A stretch of DNA of 64,000 nucleotides. Source: Dichetophora obliterata (Eukaryota > Arthropoda > Insecta > Diptera > Sciomyzidae). Under the pieces are notes generated by a model, which did no database searches, had not been told where the DNA came from, and saw nothing but the letters and a program-made list of their open reading frames with translations. The translations under genes and the position numbers were made by a program. Shown piece after piece: positions 22,757 through 34,384 of this stretch (the first letter of the stretch is position 1; each line of letters opens with the position of its first letter). Location: positions 79,205,630 through 79,269,629 of the forward strand of contig OY986436.1 of the NCBI GenBank assembly GCA_963920525.1, written 5' to 3'.

Positions 22757-23840
22757 TATATGTGCGAAATTTGTGTATCTAATGTTTTATTGTAAAAAAT
22801 TCACAAGTGAAATGCTCCCAAAAATTAAAAAATTGATACCGCTTATTCTTCTCTTCTACATAGCGGTTCATGCGTTCAGAGAGCTTTTTCTGCCATAAAT
22901 TTAAATAAAAGTATATATTTTAAAAGTGTAAGAAATTTCTTCTTTGCACTGTTTAGACCTAAACAGTCTCATAGCGTAAAAACTGTGGGTTTCTCGTTTA
23001 ACTGTTAATGGTATTTTTGAAGATAATCTGATCTACAATTTTGCTATAAGCAGACTTTATGTCCGACATAGAGAAGCAGAGATATTGGCGAATGACCGAT
23101 TTTGGTAAACTTTAAACCCAAATATCTTTCAGCACGTACATGGTATCACAGGGAATTCATGACAGGTTGTAAATTACACCTTAATTGAGAGGTTTGCATA
23201 AAAAAACATTGGAACAGCATTTTTCGATTTCAGATTAAATAAAAATTTCAGTGAAAAAAATGGCAATGAAATAAAAAAAAACCCGGGCAAATTCCAAACT
23301 TATGCCACAGAATAAAACTAAGGATGCAAAAAAATTTATTTTGACAAGAATTTTCGAAAAATATAGTAATGTACTAGTAATAAATGTGTTATTTTATTTT
23401 AAGACATATTTTAAATTACATTATTAAGGATTGCATTATTATGGTTTATATTCAAAATAAAATATTGAACTTTAAAAAGGGGAAAAAACGGGCAAATGTT
23501 AAGGGAAGAACGGGAATACCTTATTGAAATGCATGAACAAAACGGGAATTATCTCTACCAAAATCTGGCAACACTGCACGCAATGCTTATTTGTTGCATG
23601 AATGAAAGAATTTACAGATTATGGCATCCGCATGTTTTACCGCTAGATGACGTAATTGGAGCCAAATGTTCTTATTGGCTAAAAAGAGATGGCTAATAAG
23701 GAAAAACATAGAGATGGCAACATTCAATTGGCTCCAGTTTCTATCATTCTTGATTCGTTGTCTTTTGACGTTTTTGTTTTGCCAGAGTTGCAATAAACTC
23801 CATGTTGCTCTCTATTTTTCTCTTTCGCTTCATGCTCAGC

Positions 23841-24046
23841 CATGGTAAAATAAGACAAGGTAGTGTTAGGGCGAAGAGCCGGTGACCGAAACTGTCAAAA
23901 CGAAGTTGACATTTCATACAAAATCTGCAACCAATGAGAATGCAATATGAAAGCAAAATTTGGCAAAAATACCAAAATGGCTCAATTTGACAGTTATGAT
24001 CACTAAGGAAGAGAGCACTTACTCTACCTTGTCTAGTTTTACTATG
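23841..24046. mobile_element. 206-bp hAT-type MITE
   Basis: Ends CATGGTAAAATAAGACAAGG and (reverse complement) CATAGTAAAACTAGACAAGG are inverted repeats of about 23 bp. An exact 8-bp duplication TGCTCAGC flanks it (23833-23840, 24047-24054). Non-coding; an 8-bp target points to hAT mobilisation. Confidence 0.92.
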
Positions 24047-24080
24047 TGCTCAGCTAGCACAGCGCAAAAAAACTGATAAG

Positions 24081-24244
24081 ACCCCTTTTCCACACGGAAA
24101 GTTTTCTTGCTAGCAAGTCTGCGGTACAGGCAAGCCTGTACTGACAAGTTTTTCTTCTGTGCTATTCTTTCTTTGATGTTGTGCTGTTCTTTCCTTCGTA
24201 TTTTCGATTTGCTGGCAAGAAAACTTGCCATGCGGAAAAGGGGT
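24081..24244. mobile_element. 164-bp MITE with ACCCCTTTTCC ends
   Basis: The left end ACCCCTTTTCCACACGG and inverted right end ACCCCTTTTCCGCATGG are followed by AAGTTTTCTTGC in both arms. Flanked by a 5-bp direct repeat ATAAG (24076-24080, 24245-24249). Overlapping short ORFs on both strands are shadows of the palindrome. Confidence 0.85.
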
Positions 24245-24939
24245 ATAAGCTTCGAGATACATATGAATGCAGAGCGGCGCTCCAAACCAAAACAAAAGAA
24301 AATAGACAATTTTGAATTTCTTTGATATGTATTGTCTTAACCTAATAAGGACGATGATGCCATGTCGCATCACTAAGTCGGATGTCGCAAAACTAACTCA
24401 AATAAAAATCAGTCAAAATCAACCGCTGCTAGTAATTTTATAAATTGTTTTTTTTATTTTGTCCGGTCAAATAAACTATTTCTTATTCATCGAACGCCTC
24501 CAAAATATGTATATTAGGAGTGTACGATTGTTCTAGATAAAAGTTGGTTAATAATAAAAAGTTGTCATTGAAGAAAAACAAAATTTTAGTATATTTTTTA
24601 TTATTTGTTACCACACCGGCCCGCCACCACCCCAATATGTAATGGCAAACCGACATTTCTAGATAATTTTAAAACAAATTTTTTGATAAATTGTTCGTTT
24701 GTTTGAGACACCTGGTTACTGACACAAATTTTTAAAGAAAAAAATCAGACAAATATTTAATTTAAAATTTTTTCATTTACACATTTTTAGCGGAAAAACC
24801 ATTTGAGATACGTCATTGAAGTGTTACGCTACGCTATTTTTTTCATGTATTTCGCGTATTTTGATAGCTAACACTTACGTCTCTGACTTAAAGTTGTCCA
24901 GTTATAAATAATAAATTACAAAAATACACTATTTTTATG

Positions 24940-25860
24940 AGTAAACTAGCTGGAACCCGGCGCGTTGCTGCCACGCCCCCGTTGCCAAACTTCCATAAAA
25001 TGTTATCAGTGAACCTGCATTGGGTTGATCTAAATTTGGGTTGAATGAGAGGTGCCACGCCCCTTTTTTTAACTCCCATAAAATTTGATTAGTGAAACGG
25101 CATGTGTAAATCGTTGTAGAATAATGAATTCTTAGGCTATAACTTCCAAGCTATTCGATATCGCAAATCGCATATTTGGGTTGTATGGGAGGTGCCACGC
25201 CCCCTGAATGGCGTGTGTAAATTGTGGTAGAATACCGAATTCCGAGGCTGTGCGAGCTGTAACTGAAAAGCTATTCGATATCGCAAATTATGGGAGGTTG
25301 CCACACCATACGTCCATAAAATGTTATCAGTAAAACGACATGTGCAAATTGTGCTCGAATACCGAGGCTGTGGAGGTCTATAACTCCAAAGCTATTCGAT
25401 ATCGCAAGGAGGAGCCACGCCCCTTGTACAACGCCCATAAAATGTTATCAGTAAAACAGCACGTGTAAATTGTCGTCGAATACTGAATTCCGGGGCTGTG
25501 TGAATTATAACGCAAAAGCTATTCAAAATATTAAATGTGGGTTTTAAGGGAGGTGCCACGCTCCCTTTCCCAACGCCCATAAAATTTTATCAGTAAAACG
25601 GCACGTGTAAATTGTGGTCGAAAACCCAATTCCATGGCTGTGCGAACTATAACTCAAAAGCTATTCGATATCTCAAATTTGGGTTGTATGGGAGGTGCCA
25701 CGCCCCCTTGTCCAACACCATAAAATGTTATCAGTTAAACTTAATGTGTAAATTGAGTTCGAATATTAAATTCCGAGCCTGTGCGGTCTGTAACTAAAAA
25801 GCTATTCGATATCGCAAATTTGGGTTGTATGAGAGTGCCACGCCCCCTTGTCCAACGCCC
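24940..25860. repeat. About 142-bp tandem array (GCCACGCCCCCTTG family), array 1
   Basis: About seven units, spaced 141-142 bp where measured (for example GCCACGC at 25555, 25697 and 25838). Each contains GGGAGGTGCCACGCCCCC, then CATAAAATGTTATCAGTAAAA, CGAATACCGAATTCCGAGGC and AGCTATTCGATATCGCAAAT. The array opens with TAGCTGGAACCCGGCGCG, like the second array at 62.87 kb. Small ORFs within are periodic artefacts. Confidence 0.9.
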
Positions 25861-26790
25861 ATTTTTTCTTTCTGTAAAAAACGTTTGTAGACTATTACAA
25901 ACATTTTAAAAAAGTTAGCCAAATTGGCGCAGGCGTTCTGCGATTTTAGGTATATATAAAAAAGTGGGCGTAAAAGTGGGAGTGGTCAATTTTTCTTCAG
26001 TAAAAACTTAAAATGGATTACTACGAACATTTAAAAAATAAATTAGCCAAATCGGTGTAGCCGTTTTCCGATTTTAGATAAATAAAAAAGTGGGCGTAAA
26101 AGTGGGCGTGGTCAATTTTTCTTTCCGACAAAACTTAAATTGGATTACTATGAACATTAAAAAAAAATTATCCAAATCGGTCCAGCCGTTTTCCGATTTT
26201 AGATAAATCAAAAAAAGTGCGCGCAAAGTAGGCGTGGTCAATTTTTCTTTCCGTAAAAACCTAAGTTGGACTATTACGAACATTTTAAAGAAATATCCAA
26301 ATCGGTCCAGCCGTTCTCAACTGATGCAATTACCAACGAACGACATTTGATTTTTATTTATATAGATATCAAAACAGTGGGCGCAAAAGTGGGCGTGGTC
26401 AATTTTTCTTTCAGTAAACACTTAAATTGGATTACTACGAACATTTGAAAAAAAATTATCCAAATCGGTCCAGCCGTTTTCCGATTTTAGATAAATTAAA
26501 AAAAGTGGGCGCAAAAGTGGGCGTGGTCAATTTTTCTTACCGACAAAACTTAAATTGGATTACTATGAACATTAAAAAAAAATTATCCAAATCCGTCCAG
26601 CCGTTTTCCGATTTTAGATAAATCAAAAAAAGTGGGCGCAAAGTGGGCGTGGTCAATTTTTCTTTCCGTAAAAACCTAAGTTGGACTATTACGAATATTT
26701 TTTAAAAAAAATTATCCAAATCGGTTCAGCCGTTCGCAACTGATGCAATTACCAACGAACGACATTTGATTTTTATTTATATAGATTTCA
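25860..26790. repeat. About 125-bp tandem array with a duplicated higher-order unit
   Basis: Units repeat AGTGGGCGTGGTCAATTTTT, TGGATTACTACGAACATT and TCGGTCCAGCCGTTTTCCGA at about 122-126 bp. A block ending CTGATGCAATTACCAACGAA followed by ATTTATATAGAT occurs at about 26325-26367 and again at about 26739-26785. A roughly 415-bp multi-unit segment has therefore been duplicated as a whole. Confidence 0.85.
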
Positions 26791-28439
26791 TATCTTAATA
26801 ACAAATAAAAATTAGACTAGTGTATGGATCTTTTTCGATTTTTTTAAGTCTTACCCTCTTAAAAGTTGTCAATGCACTTAAAATCACCTCAAAATTTGTT
26901 TGAGAAGAATCCAGTGTGTAGAAAGCAGCTTCCCATCCACTTTTATGATCTTATAGGAGGCCTAGAGCTCCTTTTTTAAAAAACTCCCAATAACGTTGGT
27001 TTAAGTGCAAATTTAAAAAAAGCTATTGCGTGCCTCATATTTGATTTAATTTTTCTTCAAAATGAGCTCCCAAACATGAAAATTAGACAAAATCTACCAG
27101 AGTTGTGGTTTTTTACTTTTCGAAAAAAATCAACTTTTTTTGCTTGTTGTATTAAAAAACACGCAAAAATCTAAATTTGAAAAGGTTTCATTAAAATGTT
27201 GCGGGTATATTTTTTTTAACAGATACAAAAAACCTGCATAAAATCAAAAAACTATGTTTCTCATTAAAAATTGCTTCAATAATTTTAAAAATATATTTTG
27301 GATTTTATTTAGAAAAAACTTTGGAATTTCAGGGATGCTAACACAACAAAATTTGGTTTTAGGGAAAAATTAAATCAAAAAACCCCAAAAACAAAAAAAA
27401 AATCAAATTTTTACCACTGCCCGTTGGGTGTCGAATAGATTGGAAACAATTTTGGAATTCCATGGATGCCAACATATCATTTCTTGGTTTTAGGGCAATA
27501 AACCAATTTGTGGGTTTTTATGGGTCTCTGAAAAATGCAGCAATGAAAAAAAAAATTTAGATTTAATATTTCTCTGAGTTTAAAAAAAATTATATCTCGC
27601 TAGCCAGGTGTCTCAGACAATAGAACAATATGTGAAAATATTTGTATTAAAATAATCTAGAACTCTTGTAAACATTATAATAATGTCACTTGAGTTTTTC
27701 GGATGTAACGGAGCAAAAAAGCTAAATTATCACATTTGGGAGTATTGGTAAAAAAAAATGTAGTCAGCAATTTTTTTCTTCAATATCATCTTTTTATCAC
27801 TAACCTACTTTGATTTAATTCGATTTTCCCTTAGCATAACAATTTGAAATATAATTGTATCTTCTCTTCAACGCGTTGAGATCATATACCAACGGTGGGC
27901 AAATGCGGCTCTTTATTAAGTAAAGTGCGGCTCTTTTTTTGTTTTGTTGTTTCAAAATATATCAAAAAAAATTCAAATTCCACGGAACTCCACGTTGTTT
28001 TATCGTTTCACCAACGATTTGACGAAAAATTTGATAATGGGTACCCTGTTTTTCTTTACTGGACGTTCTTATTTAATGGTGTACTTTTTCTTCACGATTT
28101 AATTACAAGGTAAGCTCAGATTAAAGAGAAGTCTGACAAAAGTTGAGCTAGATGTCGAAGTCAGCTGTTCGAATTGTAGTGTTCATAGTTGTTGTAGTTG
28201 CGAACGGCTTTAATCAATACAGAACAACATTTTAAACTATTGGCCAAAAATTTGATTTAAATCTCGTTTTTGTTTTGTTTAAAAACTTAAAATGACTAGT
28301 TGTTTTTATTAGTGTGCAGATACATATTTTATCTAAGAACTGCTTCTGCTGAAATCTGGCAGCACTGTCTATAGCACAACTTTTTTATCGATCACACGAT
28401 CACCTGTTATTTCTGATAATAACGTTTATTTAACAGTTA

Positions 28440-29470
28440 TTGTTCTCGATAATAGTTAAATTTCGTGTGTGTACTTTTAAAATACGCGCAAAGAGTAAAG
28501 AACTTTGGCAAAGAAAATTGATTTTGGTTAAAAACATGCAAAATCTAAACATCTCAAAATGTCGGTTAGCAAAAGTGTTAAAAGTTGGAAGATCGACTGT
28601 ACAAAATTTATTGGCACATGCTTAAAATGTCAGCACTGAGAAAAGTTTGGCATGAAAAAGAAAAAAACTGGAGTAAGATGTGCTAAGAGCTTACAAGATG
28701 AACCCGAATCTTTCTAAACGATTTGTTGCCGTTTTGCGTTGTTGTGAAAGCATCAGGCTACACTATTCATAGAACCTAAGGAAGAGCAAACCTTAAGACG
28801 TTTGAAGTTAAAAAATTTCAGATAGAGATGCTATTAAGGAGCTGTTCTGCAAAACTCGCGCTCGTAAGTTGTACAGTGACATTTTTGGGCAAAATTTGCA
28901 AAATGCGTTGCTGACTTTAATCAAATACCTGGCCTTAAGTTTTATGTAGCAGAGGAGTAAAGGAAAGTGCATAGCAAGTTCCGAAACCGACAAGCATCAA
29001 GATATCCGAAATAGTAATTGAATTGGCAGGCAATTGCACCTTTGGGTTAAGAAGCGAAGAATTTATTTCTGAAGAAACAACTGGCGATAGCAACTGGAAT
29101 AATGGCGATATTTATATAAAAGAATGCCTGCAGAAGCGAATTCTGCATTTTGTTGAAAAACACAATATACCAGTGATGTTTTGGTCTGCCTTGACCCAAG
29201 AATTTTACAGAAAACATGGGGCCAACATAGTGCCGAAAGACGTCAATCCTCCGAATTGCCCGGAGTTGTGATCGATTGAACGATATTGGGACCATATGAA
29301 AGCAAAACAAAAGAAGACGAAAGAAGCTTTAAACATAACCCAGTTTCACAGAATGTGGAGAAAACAGAAAATCATTTAGAGAAAAAGATATCCAAGTACT
29401 GATGGAGGATGTAAGCTCCAAAGCTCGAGTTTTTGACGTGGAAATTAATTGTCATTATTTTTACGAATTT
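28440..29470 (+). pseudogene. DD37E-type transposase remnant, heavily degraded
   Basis: A helix-turn-helix stretch LNISKCRLAKVLKVGRSTV is at about 28548-28604. It is followed by shifted, stop-ridden sequence. At 29023-29271 there is a clear catalytic-domain fragment with TFGLRSEEF, GDIYIKECLQKRILHFVEKH and VPKDVNPPNCPEL, then SIERYWDHMK containing the catalytic Glu. The segment expected to hold the second Asp (after MFW) is deleted. It is the same family type as the 7.4-9.3 kb remnant but opposite in orientation and more diverged. Confidence 0.75.
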
Positions 29471-29530
29471 TTAGTTAAAATATGACTAAAACAATGTTAT
29501 GAATGAGTTTTCATCGGAATACTCACATAT

Positions 29531-29949
29531 GAGGCTGTTCAGACTTGCCTCAAATGAGGCGACTCACTTGCCTCATTTTGACATCTACAGGCAAAGCGGG
29601 AAGCGGGAAGGTGACATGTTACGTGAGGCAAGAATTTTAAAAATTTTAAAAATTTTGCGATTCATTTTGACGTACGTCAGAGTGAAGTTTGTTCTGTTGA
29701 TGTATTTTCCTCTTTTTGAGGCTATTTATAATTTTGTTTATTCATAGTTGTTCGCAAACTAATATTGTTTAAATTATGAACATTTCGGTGTTTAATAATT
29801 CAAAAGAAAACAACAGGAAAAAAAGAATAAACTTCGAAATAAGGCTGCCTCAAAGTGAGGCAATAATTTGTGTGTGAACACCTGATAGCTAGCTAATGCC
29901 AAAATGAGGCCAGTGTGTCGCCTCTTTTGAGGCAAGTCTGAACAGCCTC
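29531..29949. mobile_element. 419-bp MITE with GAGGCTGTTCAGACTTGCC ends
   Basis: Inverted repeats of about 50 bp share GAGGCTGTTCAGACTTGCC and CTCAAATGAGGCGAC (CTCAAAAGAGGCGAC on the right). TAT flanks both sides (29528-29530, 29950-29952), a 3-bp duplication compatible with PIF/Harbinger. TGAGGC or its complement recurs about nine times, mostly near the ends. No coding sequence. Confidence 0.85.
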
Positions 29950-30689
29950 TATGAGTTAGTTGTTTTTGCCGCTTGACATCTGTCAGATTTCAGCTGAAGC
30001 AGGTCTTATGTACATCATTAATATTAGTTTTTGATTTTTTTTTAATAGCAACACCTTAATTTAAATTAAAATTCTTTTTGGTTTTTATCTATATATGAAG
30101 TATGGCGTGGCTTTTTGGAAGGTTTTGAAAACAATAATGCGGCTCTTAATGGCCTAAATCGTGCCCCCCCCCTGTCATATACGTTGCAACGGTATGATCA
30201 AAGCGAAGTAATGTAATTTGAGTTAGTTACAGGGGGCCAGCTAGAGTAGATTGGTAGATGGGTACTTGGATACAATGACACCTTACCAAAACAAAATGTA
30301 CGGCATTTGCCAATCTACCCAACTACCCAAGTCAGTTTGAATACCCCTATTGTTTGCGGCAAAGTAACAAGTCTAGCTACTTTTAGCATCTATCAATGCA
30401 TGGAGAACTAGTGTGTGAGAAAGTAGTAAAATTAACCTTTGTGCTCAGATTCAGCATACATCGAGTATAAAGCAGTAGATTGCTGCATTAACTTCTATTT
30501 TCGTACACAAAAGTAGTGCAACGGAAGTAATGCATGAAACCATACAAGATATTACACAGTACTCGGGATATTTCCCTCTGGGTTATTATAGATCAATGAA
30601 GAAGATACCGTTCTTGAAGGCATCTCGAGATTGCATCATCATCCCTTGAAGGTTGCGTCAGAGGTATATTGACTTTGTCACTCCATTTG

Positions 30690-31400
30690 AAACGCCTATA
30701 AAGGGCGTGGCAGGTATAGAAAAGGGTATATACTCTTGATCAGCATCACCTTCTGAGTCGATTTTGTCATGTCCGTCTGTTTGTCTGTCTGTCGTAATTT
30801 AAGAGCTATCGTAACCAAATTAAATCTATAAGTTTTTTATAAAAAAATAAAGGCCAAGTTCAAAAATTAGCTAAATCGGATAAAAACCACGCCCATCTCC
30901 CATATAAAGTTATTTTAATAAAGATAAAATCTCTAAATTCTACAAAAATGTATCTAATGACATGAAATTTTCACATACTTTAAATAAGCTTAAGGTATTA
31001 CTACGCACTCTAAGTATGAAATTTATTAAAATTCAAAACCACGTCTACCTCCCATACAAAGTGACTTTATGAAAACGGTAACATATCTTTAAATTCCACA
31101 AAAATGAGCATAAAGGCTTGGTATTTTTTGCAAAGAAGTTTTAATTTAACATTGCATTTGATGTTTAAAATTTAGTAAAAAAACTAAAACTCCGCCAACC
31201 TCTCATACAAAGTGAGGTCAACAAAATAGTGAAACCTTCATAAATTCCAAAAAACAATCTATGTTTAAACCTGATATTTTACAAATAAGCTTTGAGAATT
31301 CATTAAACTGATTTTCAAATTATAATATTTGAATAAAAACCACGCCCTATAACAGTGACGTCATCAAAAAAAACAACATTCAAATTTTCGAATATAGGGT
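30690..31400. repeat. Dipteran short-repeat block with GTCTGTCTGT core
   Basis: The block opens with GGGTATATACTCTTGATCAG and CATGTCCGTCTGTTTGTCTG. It then holds three to four diverged units of the type ACCACGCCCA, CTCCCATACAAAGT and AAAATTCCACAAAAAT. The TGATCAGCAT plus GTCY-repeat combination is what I associate with mini-me-type dipteran repeats (established knowledge, from memory). Element ends were not resolved. Confidence 0.6.
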
Positions 31401-31429
31401 TTCGAAATTTCGGTCCATTCGAAGATAAT

Positions 31430-32814
31430 TCCGTACGAGTTTTGTTTTAAATTGTACCAAGGTCCAATCACGCTCGTAATTGTTCCTCATAACGGATAAC
31501 ATCTCTCTCTCTCAATTCTCTGGTACTTTTGTTTATTTTTTTATTATATGTTTAATGGGAAACATTTCCTATCACATATGTAAAAGATGCTAAATATAAT
31601 TATGAAGAGGCATTTTTTCAGAGTTTATATTACGAACTGCTTTTCTGATCCCTTTCGGATTTGCTCCTTTTTAATCAAGTTATAGGTTATTGATTTTAAT
31701 TTTGATGTTATGAGTTCTTAATGTATTTTTCGTGCTGTACATCCTTGGCTTAAAATAATTATTTTTTTATTTTTTCAATTGTTATTGCAGTGTTGAGACT
31801 AGGAACAAAATCATAAAAAGTAAAAGCAATTAAGATAAAAAAACATTTTTTATAAATAAAAATCTGGCCTCACAAATCGTTGCATTCGTATCTAGTAATA
31901 AGTGTGTGTACGCAAGTATATGTGTGTGTGTGGTGCTCATTTCTCAGGTAATGATTGAATTTGTTTGTAGTGTCCTTACTGGTTTTTATAAATGCAAAAA
32001 GCACAAAATAAAAACCAAATAGTCAGCAACATAATGTTGCTGAAACACAACAATATTGCAGAGAGATTACAATGGCAGCAGGTCCTTTCTCGTTGTTATT
32101 GTTGTTCGTGACGCTGCATTCGATTCCCTATTGTTTTGACGCCGCTAGCCACAATTTGGGTAACCCCGAATGTAACCACAAAAATTAAGTACCGAGCGAC
32201 CGGTGTGTGCTGCTGGGAGACACACAAAATAAACTCACACACGATCACATTTACCACTGATGCAATGGCCAGTTGTGGCCAAGGTACTGATACTGGTTTC
32301 GTGTTTTACTTCTTGGCATTTCGATATTTTTCCATGTTTTTGTTGTTGCTGCAGTTGGTTTTGATGTTGTTGTTGTCCGTGCCAAATGATTAAGGACATC
32401 AAGAGGCAATTAATAGACCAAGAGGATATTTATTATAACTGCAACAACGCAACAAACATAGCAAAAACAGCAACAGCAGCAGCAGCAGGAGAGCAGTCGG
32501 CAACAGCAATAAAAACTACAAGTAAAGCAAAACTAAAAACGGGTACTTCAACCAACTAGCCCACACCACTACAAAGAAACACACTCTCACACATATACAC
32601 TGGCACACTTATGAACAACATTTGTATAAATTGCATTTCATGTTTAAATGTTATTTCAATGTTTTTGTGTTTTTATGTTTCTGTTGTCGTTGCTGCGGCA
32701 AGTGCTATTGTTGTTGTTGGTGTTATGCTTGCAGCAAAAAGACCAAAAAAGTTTAATAATTTATTCCATGCATTAAAATTTAATTGTTGAACACAAATGC
32801 ATACATTGGTCAAA

Positions 32815-32898
<84 letters not shown>

Positions 32899-34370
32899 CC
32901 CACAAACACGTTCATGTCACAGCAATTGTTGTTGCACTTACGATTTGCATGCAGCATCCAATCACAACAACAACGATAGCAACAAGAACAACGTGCCTGC
33001 ATTCAAGTGTTCTGCTGCATAAAATACGATGTCCAGCTTTTGCATTTTGAACTAGCACACGAAACAAACACACGCAGTGACACACACACACACGCGATAG
33101 CCCACCCACACAAACACATGCGATGCATTTTGTGTGTTATGCATTTTTTGAGGTGTTTGTTCGAAAGTTTGTCGCATTGTTGCTTATTCGACTGCAGCAT
33201 CTTTTGCAGCTCAGTACCGCACATAAATTGTTTTTGTTGTAGTTGCAGTTGTTGTTTTTCTTCTTCTTATCAGAAATTCTGCAACATCGAAAAGGGGTGG
33301 CAGTTGTGGTCATTCTAGTGCAGAATCTTGCACCAGCAGATAAGTGCATAAATAATAATTCACTCAAGTAGAAGCTCGAATTAATTAACTCCTGATGCTG
33401 AGAGTTAATAAATCTTTGAGCCCCAAAAACTATTCACATTTATAGTCATATAGTTAATTAATGTTGCAGGTGCAATATACAGCAGCAGGTGCACAATTTT
33501 TTTTGGTGTTTTTTTAAACGTTATATGGCTTAGTATTCTAGGTTTTAGACCTATTGTCTTAAAACGCCCACAAAAAAAAACAATCTTATATTTCACTAAA
33601 ATTTTAACACAAGTAATAAAACCAGGATATCAGGATCGCGAACAATTAATGATGGCATTTTTTATTACGATATCTTAATATATAAAAGTGAAGCACGCTG
33701 CTCCGTGAACAATATCTCCCAAGCTGTTTAGTCTAAAAGTCTGCACATATTAATACATAAAAGGAAAGCATGATGCTCCACACACAATATTTATCAAACT
33801 GTAATTATTTTTGACGGTAAATTCCTTTTACAAGACATACTGTACTCAAAAATTTTCAGCCTGAAAGTAGCCACAGAAAATATATTTGATTAATATCAGT
33901 GACAATGGCCGCATTCAGTTGGCAACTGTTGTGTAAAAATTCGCTGAATGGTAAAATTTTGGTAACGCTCACTCAAACTGATCAGACAGCAGCGCCATTT
34001 AATCGAGCGAAAAAATTATATGCTACATGAGCACCACTGTTGAGTTAACTGTCAGATGCTGCTACTGACGCTGTTAAAGTAATAAACATAGAAAGAACGA
34101 AGCAAATTTAAGTGAGAAACCTTTGCAGTTGAATTAAATTTACATACATATTATAATAATTGTATTAAATCTAATTTCTGACGTGTGGAGTAGCAACACA
34201 TCCAGAGAAAAACATCGCTTACTAAGGTAGCACTTCCATTACAGTTCACAACAGTTGTCTGCGCTGAATTTGGCCCATTAGAAGGTTTTTACAATAGTAC
34301 GTTTTTGATCTAACTACCTTTTCAACACTGCTTCAATACTTAAAGTGTTATTTAAAGTGGTACATTTGTA
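31430..34370. other. Host-type spacer, CA/CAA/CAG-rich in the middle
   Basis: No exon supported. Between 32040 and 33320 there are many GTTGTTGTTG, CAACAACAAC and CACACA runs and few transposon signatures, resembling intron or regulatory DNA. Short frames on both strands (32136-32393, 33007-33318 and others) overlap one another and show only low-complexity composition. At about 33680 a TATATAAAAGTGAAGCACGC repeat fragment occurs, with a second copy at about 33752. Confidence 0.45.
32819..32894. repeat. (CA)38 microsatellite
   Basis: Uninterrupted CA dinucleotides, 38 repeats, followed by CTAACCCACAAACACG. Further short CACACA tracts occur nearby at about 33068-33092. Confidence 0.98.
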
Positions 34371-34384
34371 AGGTACCAGAATTT

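Larger units (their letters stand above)
21856..22760 (+). mobile_element. Internally deleted DD41D mariner copy, left end present
   Basis: The left end AGGGGTGTTTTTTAGC at about 21856 resembles the GGGTGTTTTTTATAGAG end of the element at 55084. No matching right inverted repeat was found after the gene, so the copy is truncated on the right or its end has diverged. It carries the ORF described next and a terminal hairpin (22719-22756). Confidence 0.65.
16920..23576 (-). mobile_element. Large hAT transposon (ZMYM1-like), hosting DD41D insertions
   Basis: Both ends read inward as CAGTGTTGCCAGA (16920 and reverse complement from 23576). They share subterminal CCCGTTTTG and TTCCCGTT motifs. Flanking 8-mers are CACGAAAT (16912-16919) and CACGCAAT (23577-23584), a 7/8 match expected of an old hAT target duplication. 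The reverse strand carries hAT transposase pieces between about 20330 and 17850. Insertions inside include a complete-ended DD41D element (18299-19594) and an internally deleted DD41D copy (from about 21856). Total 6,657 bp, roughly half of it later insertions or unassigned sequence. Confidence 0.8.
24640..27700. mobile_element. Block bounded by about 130-bp inverted repeats, holding two tandem arrays
   Basis: The left arm (about 24640-24780) contains TTTGAGACACCTGGTTA. The right arm (about 27555-27700) contains the reverse complement of GTCTGAGACACCTGGCTAG with matching AT-rich flanks. The interior holds the 142-bp array (24940-25860), the 125-bp array (25860-26790) and an AT-rich segment (26800-27540). 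No coding sequence. The outer limits and any target duplication were not resolved, so single-element status is inferred. Confidence 0.55.
27890..30174. mobile_element. hAT-like element with exact 8-bp target duplication
   Basis: The flanking 8-mer TCATATAC occurs at 27882-27889 and 30175-30182. The ends are CAACGGTGGGCAAATGCGGC and, inverted, CAGGGGGGGGGCACGATTTA followed by AAGAGCCGCATT. Both recall the CAGNGGTGGGCA ends seen in many hAT families, and both arms carry GCGGCTCTT motifs. No hAT transposase remains. Inside are a DD37E remnant and a MITE. Confidence 0.8.

Noticed and set aside
24019..24373. Overlapping frames on both strands
   Set aside because: They coincide with the palindromic 164-bp MITE.
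32673..33050. Cys-Val and Thr-His repeat peptides
   Set aside because: Translation of the (CA)38 microsatellite on either strand.
33007..33318. 103-residue Cys-rich frame, considered as a possible small secreted protein
   Set aside because: The Cys run comes from GTTGTT/TTCTTC low-complexity DNA; overlapping frames on the other strand are equally long and no signal peptide is evident.
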